Shown: positions 53,001-62,000 of the stretch, one piece after another
How the letters are laid out: each line of letters begins with the position of its first letter
How positions within the stretch are numbered: position 1 is the stretch's first letter
NCBI RefSeq assembly: GCF_050908995.1
Contig: NC_135126.1
Location: forward strand, 7,750,001-7,814,000
Reading direction: 5' to 3'
From: Andrena cerasifolii
Lineage: Eukaryota; Arthropoda; Insecta; Hymenoptera; Andrenidae
DNA: 64,000 nucleotides
Notes under the pieces: model-generated
What the model was told of the DNA's origin: nothing
What the model saw: the letters and a program-made list of their open reading frames with translations, nothing else
Database searches by the model: none
Translations under genes and position numbers: made by a program

Positions 53001-56000
53001 GTAAGAGCCTGTGTACATAAGACCGTGCGCGACGATACGTACTCGTCTGCTGTCTGCGTGTGTGTGCGTGCGCGCGTGTACAGTGGTGGTATGCGTGGCG
53101 TGGCCACTTGAAATCCCGTCTTCGGATTGCTTCCTCCAGAAACGAATTCTATGGGCTCGTTTAGCATCGAGCTACTCGATGCGACCTTCTAATCTTTTTT
53201 CATTTCTATCGCCCCGTCCCCTGTATATTAACTGTTTCAAGAGAATCCATAAGAAGCCATTCCTCGAGAAAGTAATTAATCGAGACAGTACTTCGAGTGA
53301 TCACGACACGCGAGCCCTCATGTATGTAAAATGCATATACACACGGGTGTGTATATAATACATAATCCGGCATACAGAGAATCGTGTAGCCATGGGGAAG
53401 GATTGGAGTACGGTGTAGTTTCGCTAAAAATCGATTCCGCGACGCGCTTCCGGCGACCCAGCTTCTTTTCAGTACCTGTTTCCCTTCCTTACCTAAACAC
53501 GCGCCCATCCTCTTGGATCTTTCGCGATCCTTCAGCGGTGAAGTTCCTCGAGTGGATTAAGTTCGACGGAGCGGTGTACTTAGAATCTGTCCCGGTATCC
53601 TACAGAAAATCGCCCCGCGACGCTCGCGGGAGACTATCGTCCAGAAGAGCGTTTCGGGGAAACTTTTTCGTCGATAGAGAAACTTTTTCAAGTTCGACTC
53701 TGCTCGCTGGCGCGGAACTTGGGAGCTTGGCGACTCATCCGCCTGCCTGACGAATTAATGTGGAGGAATGGTAGTGGGGTAGGTCGCTGAACCGCGGTGC
53801 ATTCTCGTTTCCATTAATCAGCGTCTTTCTAACGACACGTCGAGGGAGTCAGCGATACCCCGAACACTTCCAAGTCCAAACAATCCCCGGCGTTATTGCT
53901 ACTCAAATACTCGAGTGCTTCCAGAAGCCAGGTCCCAAGCAGATGCCTGTACAAACCAACTTCCGTTGCAGATGTTTAACGATATTCTTGCGCCCCTCGG
54001 ATCGCAATTACAGTTTTCCAACTACAGTTCTTCCCGCGCATGCATCGAGGCTTGCCCTCTCTCCGCCGAGTTAAGCGTGGAACGATGAACAGGTTTTTCC
54101 AACGAGCACATTCCCCAGCTCGAATGCTCATTTCCTCCGAACGGCGACGTCTCCCTCTGTTCCTCGTTCGTACGGCTCTATGAGCCTGCTCCTCCTCCGG
54201 CGGGGGTGGAAGTTTCCCCGACGGTCGGGATCGAGGCTCCCGCGAGGGCATAATGCTGCGAGCGCAGGGAAATTAGTTTCGAGTTTCGAGGTGGCGCGGT
54301 AATGCGACTTTTCAAGAAGTTCCCGAGCCGTCCGACGATTCCGAAAGTCGCCAGCGACATCCTCGGACCGCCATCGAGTCTAAATCACTTGCAATCTTGG
54401 CGTGAATGGGGGAAAGTCTCGACAACAGGAAGCTCGTTGAAAGCGGAGTTGCAGCGGGTCGTTTCAGCCATCCTGGCAATTAAATTATGGACTATTTACG
54501 CGTAATGCTGCTGGAGGAGCGGCGTAGCGATAAATAATGATAGCGAGTGGATGGCCGTGCCTCGCGGAGAATAGAAGCGGAGACCGTGCCGCGTTGATCT
54601 TCGTTACGCAAAGACTTCTTCTGATAACGATAGAACCCATTACGCTTGATTTTTCTTCCCCCCTGCGGATGAATCCCGGAGAGCAGCCAGAGGAGGAAAC
54701 GAGAAAAAGCTCGTGGGCAGGCGGACCGCGGGGAGCCCCCGGTGCTGCAAGCAACGCGGGCAAATGTCGGGTGTATTAGGATCGTGTCACGTCCTCGGGT
54801 TTCGCGGTATAATGTTCTACCCGCCATTCATATTCACTAGGATCTGGCTTCCCGCGGGTCAGCGGCCCGTAAAAACTGCCCGTAAATTCGTGTTATACGC
54901 GTTTAGAGCTTGCGAATCGACGCGACCCTGCGAAACGTAGAGCGCGTACGTCGTGATTTCGATATCGTTTTTTTTTTCTTTTTTTTTTTCGATCGACGAC
55001 TGTCGACCGTTGCCCGCGCAGTGAAATAACGCCCGGGGAACGTTTTGTCTCGCTAACGAACTATTTTCACAGTCCCTCCCCGTCCAATCTGCCCTCGAAA
55101 ATACGATCCATGAACGGAACAATGCCACGTAGGCGGCTCATTAGCCGCGAAATAATTTCGCGAACGGTCGAAACTGCGAATTCTCAACACCATCGGAGTA
55201 TTTTCTGGAAATCAGCGTATTCCATGGTTCTATCAAATAAAGCGGCGCGGAACGCAGGCTCGATATTACTCGGCTCCGAAGATCAAGTCAGTGGAACTGG
55301 CAAAAATCATCCGCATCTGGTATCTTCCTGCAGGGTGAACCCATTCGACTTCGGAAATACGCGGATAGCCTCTCGAAACAGGGGCCAATCGATCGGAAAA
55401 TGGGGTGCACGGTTTCCGCCGATCAGCAGAACGTCCGAAACGATAACGGCAACAATGGCCCTGGCGGTGAGAACGATAACGGGCAAGAAGCTTGCAGAGC
55501 ATCGCGCGGACGATAAGAAACACCTGACTTCCCATTTGTTTGCCATTATTATAGCGGGGCAGCCGGCTCTGCCTCGTCGTTGCAGTATATCCGGGGTGTC
55601 CTGGAATCGGTGGACGATACCCCACGGAATCGGGCAACGTCCCCAGCCACCTGGAACATCGGTGGAAGGGGCAGCTGAAACGGAAACGGAAACGGCAGCG
55701 GTGCTCGGATAAACGCGCACGCGACCAACCACGCATTACCCGTTATCGGATACGTGCGCCCTAATGTCTATAAAACGACGCGCACCGCTCGTCATTCGAA
55801 AGCCATTTCAAGATGGAAGCGTCGTCTGGAAAAGGGAGTGGAAATATTTCGCCTCCCCGGAGGACCGTGGGGATAAAGTAGTCTATTGAAGGTGGTTCGC
55901 TTAATCTATTTGCTGGTCGTTGGTGAAAGGTTTATGAAAAGTCCTGTCTGATAGAATAAAAATCTTCATTCCTCGAGCCATCGTTACCACGGTTCACAAT

Positions 56001-59000
56001 AGTCTATTAGATAAAGTAGTATCGCCCTGCTAACGCGTTTCCTCCAAGCTAGGGAACTTTATCTCAAATGGAACACGGACTCCGCCAAAAGGTCTGCGCG
56101 CGTTCAGCGAGCTCGGTTAATCTCGACCGAGCGTTTAGACGCTTCTTGAAAGTTGGACGTTTAAAAACAGTTGCTCGAACCCATCGTACTCCTCCAAACT
56201 TCCGCCACCTACATTGCGCCCGTAAATAATTAAGCGTCAAGTTTCCTCGTATAGCTTCGCAAGTCGAGCGATTCCGCTTGAAAGTTCCAGGCCTCGACAA
56301 TACGCAGCCCGAATACGAATCGACTTCTCCCCGGAGCCCTTCGCGCGAAAACACTGCAGCCAAACCGTGAAACGGCTCTGCGAGACTCTCGCTCTCCTTT
56401 ACTCGCCCCTGGGCCCTTGCCGCGTTCATCAGCGGCAGCGTTACGCAACAGGTTTACGATCGCAGGCGACGCGCCTTTTATCGGGAATTTTGTGCTTGCT
56501 CGCGGTGCGGGGCGCGTCGAAGCCCCTTTTGTCGTCGGCGTCTTTCATCGGGAAGAATGGACGGCAAACAGCGGGGAACAGCAATATCGCCACGCTGCGA
56601 AAATGTTGTTCTCCGGGCTGGAGGACCGTCGTGCCCGTTGCAATTTCGCGGAGGAACGCGCGAAAAAGCACCGGGAGGTTGAAACAATCATTCCAGCAGC
56701 ATTGCTCCAGCCACCCAAGTGATCCTAACTATTCCAGTCATCCGGGGTCTGCGGAAGACTCGATGCCAGGTAGCCAAATTCAGGTTACCGGGTCTGCGGT
56801 GGACCGTTTCCCTCGAATGCCGAGAGATCCGTGCTGCTATTCCGCCGGATCGCGTAGCAGCTGGATAGTCGAACGGGGAAGCGTACCTTTAGAAGCGATC
56901 CAGTCTTCGAGGGGGCCGTTGAATTTTTCAGAATGTCGCGAGCGAGACGAACTCGTTGGAATTCGCTCGTTACAGAACACCGCTACTCCAATACTCTTCA
57001 GGGCGGCAGCACTCTCGCGTGGAGGCAATTAACGGCTATGGGAAAGGGACAAGACACGACCCGATAGGCCGTTGCACACATTCGGAAGTCCATGGGTACT
57101 CTATCACGTGCCACTGACAATGAGGCGAACAAGTTTCGTTTCTAGGGAGGCAAAGGCCGCACAGCGCGTGATCCACTTTCGTTGATTTTTCCGAATGCAT
57201 GCTAAGAACTGAATCCGACGACACGTTTCTTTCGTTCGTGGTAATTAGATCGGAAGCGAGCACTGCCTTTCTCTGCCGATCGGCGAATTAAGATGAACCG
57301 CGTGCCGAGCACGTCGACGAGCGTCGGTAAGGCATAAACGAAGGGAAGAATAGGAAGGACGCTAGTGTTCCTTCATTGTTGTTTACCATTAATTTACGTT
57401 TCTCTGTTCGTCGTTACTTACTGTACATCATCACGATCATCAGCATTTTGCCAGTTGAGAAAATCAGACGTAGATCCCGAGAGTCGAGCGTCGGCTGACT
57501 TCTTTTGTTCCTTTGTTTTCGATTAGAGACTACTTAGATGATCTGTTCTTGTATTCCTTTCGGTTTTTCCGTTAATTTTCGTTGGTCTAGGTTTTCTGTT
57601 CGTTGTCGCGCGTTCATATTAGTTAGAGTATCATCCACTCTTCTTTGATTGTTTCTCTGTAGCGGTTTCGTGTACCGAGAGATACTAATTGTGCTCGTGC
57701 AATGCAACAAATATGTCTGTGACAGATGTAAAGCATGCGTTCGCGTAGTTAACGTTTCTGGTTCGTGCGTATCTCGTACAGTTTATTTTTAATTTTGTAA
57801 TACAATTTATTTTGTCTTCTTCGTTTGGTTCCATTTTCAGTCTATTATACATGCGAGCAACTTGGAATGACGATGGAAGAATGTTGAAAGTAATATTTAC
57901 ATTTTGCTGTGTGCCTCGAGTTTCTGCGTGTTTTCTCTTCGTAATGATCCTATCAGTAACGTTTTTTGAGATAGGTTTGCGTTGTTCGTACGTTGTTATT
58001 CGAATTACTACCTTTCAGATCATTACTATATTTAACTATTTCACATCTTTTTTACTTGGAATGATGCCTGCCGTGTTTCCTATATTCTTTGAATAACGAT
58101 CTCTTGCATGCGACACGTTACTCCCAACCACCGTATACTTTATCCGATACAATTTTTCTGATCAATACTGCTCCCCTTATTTGACAAGCACGATCGATCA
58201 GTTCCCTTTATTCCTCATCACCGGCGTTATATTTTCCATTACGTCTGCCACTTTAACGCTCCCTTTAACGGACACAGGTTTGGTTACTCCGTTTTGCGGC
58301 TACGTTACCGCGCGCAAGTGAGCACGTCATTCTTCCCGGTCCGGAATGCACGATCCTCCCTTTCTCTTTTGTAACAGGTCCTCCACACTGTCGTCATTCT
58401 TTCGTTCGTTTAATTTGCTGCTCGAACTTCTCCTGGTAATTAGTTCCTTTTCTTTTCATCGAGACTAACGGACAAGTAAGCGTTTCCATCCCTTCGATAC
58501 GACATCGTCAATTCAAGTAAAGTCCATGCCCACACAGAGACAGACACCGTGTATCGGTTTTTGTTGACACACGCACAGACACACACAGACACGTTGTTGT
58601 TTACACACTTAGCGATGCGTAAGTATGCAGTACATCGAACCCGTTGGAGGTGCATGCGTTTCACAACACGAATACGTAATCTATATACAACAGCAACACG
58701 CGACAGTAAAAACAGTAGTGGATCGAGAGAGCTCAGCTGGTTCGGGATCCTCGTCGTTCGATATTCCGCCTCTGACGGCCGCCGTTCAGGGGAACAATGG
58801 CTAATTAGTCCGACAAGAAATGATCTTTCGCGTCAGTCGACGTCCAACGATGAAGGGGACGCATTGATTGATCTTCGTGGCGCGTGCTCGTCATCAACGT
58901 CAAACATTTCGTACTTCACCTCTGGGGGAGAACAATCCTTTATCTCTCTTAAAGGCGGCTCTGTCATTCGGGATATTTAGGACAGCGCACTCTGACACGC

Positions 59001-62000
59001 TTCTTTACGTTGCTCCCGGAACTGTGACGTTACCGACGAGACGGGGCGTAATTCGTGGTGCAGCCGGAAACGGGGTCGAACCTCGTGGGAATATCAATAG
59101 AAAATGTGTTGTGAAATTTTTTCGTAGGAGGCCCTCTTTCCGAGGAAATCGTTTGGAATGTTCCGCTGGAACTGGGCGGGACTTGGTGCTCGTGTCTGGC
59201 CATTACTGGACATTTCTACTTGCAGGCTCGCGTTCGTAAGCTTTCATTGTGCTGTGGTTCAGGTAATACAATAGAATTCATCGGATTAGGCACAGAATAG
59301 TCGATTATTCGATGCGTAAGCTCTCAGCCCTTACACACACCAGCCTCCAAGTAGTAACACCCAGTAATAGTCAGACATCCCACCTGAATTTTGCAAATCG
59401 ATTTCCTCCGAAACAAAACCTCGCACAAGAAAATTGTTTCTCGCATTTCCGATTCATGTTTACCCAAACTATGAATCCCCGTCACCACATGTCACGTCCC
59501 ATCCCTTACAGCGTCAAATAACCACCCCACACAATCTCCCCAACAAATCCCATTCCCTTCCTCATTCTTTTCTATTGACACGCCTAATGGAGACTCAAAT
59601 CTGTCCCAGAAGGATCCACCCGTCGACAGACCTGCCTTTCAGCTGAATGTAACCCCCAGAAACGAAGGTTCGAATTCTCCCCGTGTCTCGCGCAAAAACG
59701 GCCAGATGTTTCGTGCAGCGGAACGAGGTATTGTCGACGTGGAACGAAAAGCGTTCCAGGTAGATCTCGATCACGGTCGAAGCAGTGCGGCGAAACAGGC
59801 GGACAAAGGGCACGCGAGTGCCGTAATTGACGGCGGGATTCGTGTCTCTGGACACAGAGGAACGGATCGTCGCGACGACGAGGATCGGGCCAGGATCGGG
59901 CACCGGATGAAACGCTCGTCCGAGGCGCGAGCCGGCGAGCTGGAAGATCTTAAGCCAATTGGATCGTATTTTTAGTGCCCCCGCGGTGGACGGTGGAACC
60001 TATCGACCAGAACGCCGTTGTAGGTCACGGCGTCTCCATCGCCTGTCAGGCTGAAGGATTCCCCATTCCGACCGTGACTTGGAAGCAATCGATCGGTAAG
60101 TCACGATTCCTCGTAGCCAGCCTCCCTCTGCGACAGAACTTCCTCTGGCTGCTACCTGAAAAACGCCTCCCATTTCGCCGTCTGGGTCGCGAAACGCGAC
60201 AGCCATCCGCTGCCTGACTTCGTGTGGAGACTCGCAATTAGTCTTTGTACGGCTCCTTCTTTTCTGTTGGTGTTTACGTGCACTTTCCAAGCTCCCACGG
60301 TTCTCCCGTGAATTTGTAGTTGTTGGAGTGTTCGGATATTTATCTCGAATCAAATATCTGCATTTTCCATAGACACACGCTTATTATTTTTGACTTACGG
60401 TTTCCTCCTCCTCGGCAAAGCTGCCTACCTCGAAAGATCCCCTCTGTATAAAAGAATTCACGACCGTCTCTCAGATGACAGGCGAAAGATCTGTCGTCCT
60501 TTGAACCGGGTTTCTATTCCCTAGATCGCAGCTTGATGCCGTTTAATAAGCAGGCTTGAAAGCGGAAGCATTGGAGCATTGATTCCTCGGCCTTTTTGAG
60601 GAAGGCCCGAGTTAATATTAGTTAATCATTATTTGCGCGAGCAATACGTAGTTTCTCTTCCCAGGCGACATTTATTCAGAAACGTGGAAGCCTCTGCATC
60701 TTATTCATTCAGAAGTTATGTTTGTCCCTTTTAAGAAGAATCAGTAGTTTTCGCAGTCGCAATTGAATTCCAAAATTCACAGTCTCGGAGCGTATGCTTC
60801 GGGTACTTCCTCGACACTGGAGCCCGAGACTCTTAATGGCCGAAGCGTGTTTCGAGGAACACTTTATCAGGATTCATCAATTCTTCCTGGCGCCGTCGCC
60901 ACGGATACAAACGGGGCAGAAACGCGAAGACTTACAAGAGAAAGTCACGGCACCAAGAAAGAAATTTAAAATCCTATTCGCTGGATTCGATTCTGGCTGG
61001 GGGTTGGATCGATCGAATATGTATAAGCGTTAATACTCGACGGGGGGATTATCCTCGCAGCATCGCAATTCGAAACATCTGTTTGCCGATTGGAAGTTAT
61101 TACGAGATATCAGTGACTCCGGGATAGGACCATGAAATCGTTCACCGCGGATCTTTGTTTCATCCGCCCCCCTTCTGCTCGAGGAGTTCAATAACTTTGG
61201 ATGAGTTCTGTGTCGATCTCGGCGCTCGTAGTTTTCATTAAGTTACACCTACTGGGCGTATTTAACCCAGGAATGAAGCAAGGGAGGGATCCGTCAGAAA
61301 TTTCGCTGATTGGACATTTTCAGCAGTCTGATTCAGCCTGCAATAAGCTCCTCTCTGGATAAAGCGCCTGGTATAATTAGTTCCATCTGTCCGTTGATCG
61401 GGAACATTACATTGCGTCGCTCGTGAACGGAATTCTTCCCCCTTTTTCTCCGATCGCGGCTCGTTTCCTTCGAACGAGGATAATTATTCCGATGTATTGG
61501 TCGATGGTACGTTCCCAGAATTTCGTTATTTGAAAAAGGGACCTCCGTGTGTACCAACGAATAATATGTAATAGAGAAATTGAGAATTATTGGACCAAGG
61601 AGCGTTTGATTAAATCGTGTAGCACCTGTTTGCAGTGAAGACCCAGCCTTTTGCATCCCAAGCTTGGTGCTCCAAAATAGCTGTCGCTGACGGTACCTAT
61701 ATCCTCGCTTGCGTTAATAACCGAACCGTAGACGTATGAGTGAAATTGTAACGGGTGGCTTTTGACGAGTAATGGTCGTCCCTTGGAACAATCAGGTGAG
61801 ACACCAGGCGACTACAGAGAACTGGGCTACAGCGGCACGGAGGGCGCAGGGGTTGCCGCGAACGGGTCCTTGGTGATCCCACGTGTGTCCCGGGATCATG
61901 CTGGGTTCTATCTGTGCCAGGCGAGCAACGGTATCGGGCCTGGCCTCAGCAAGCTCATTCGACTAACGGTTCACGGTAAAATATTCACTCAACACGGGGG

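Noticed and set aside
57812..58096. Hydrophobic 94-codon frame resembling a membrane protein
   Set aside because: Located in a T-rich intron; T-rich codons give Phe/Leu/Ile runs by chance, and no splice or homology support exists.
59660..59690. GGTTCGAATTC resembling a tRNA T-loop
   Set aside because: No matching stem or cloverleaf around it.
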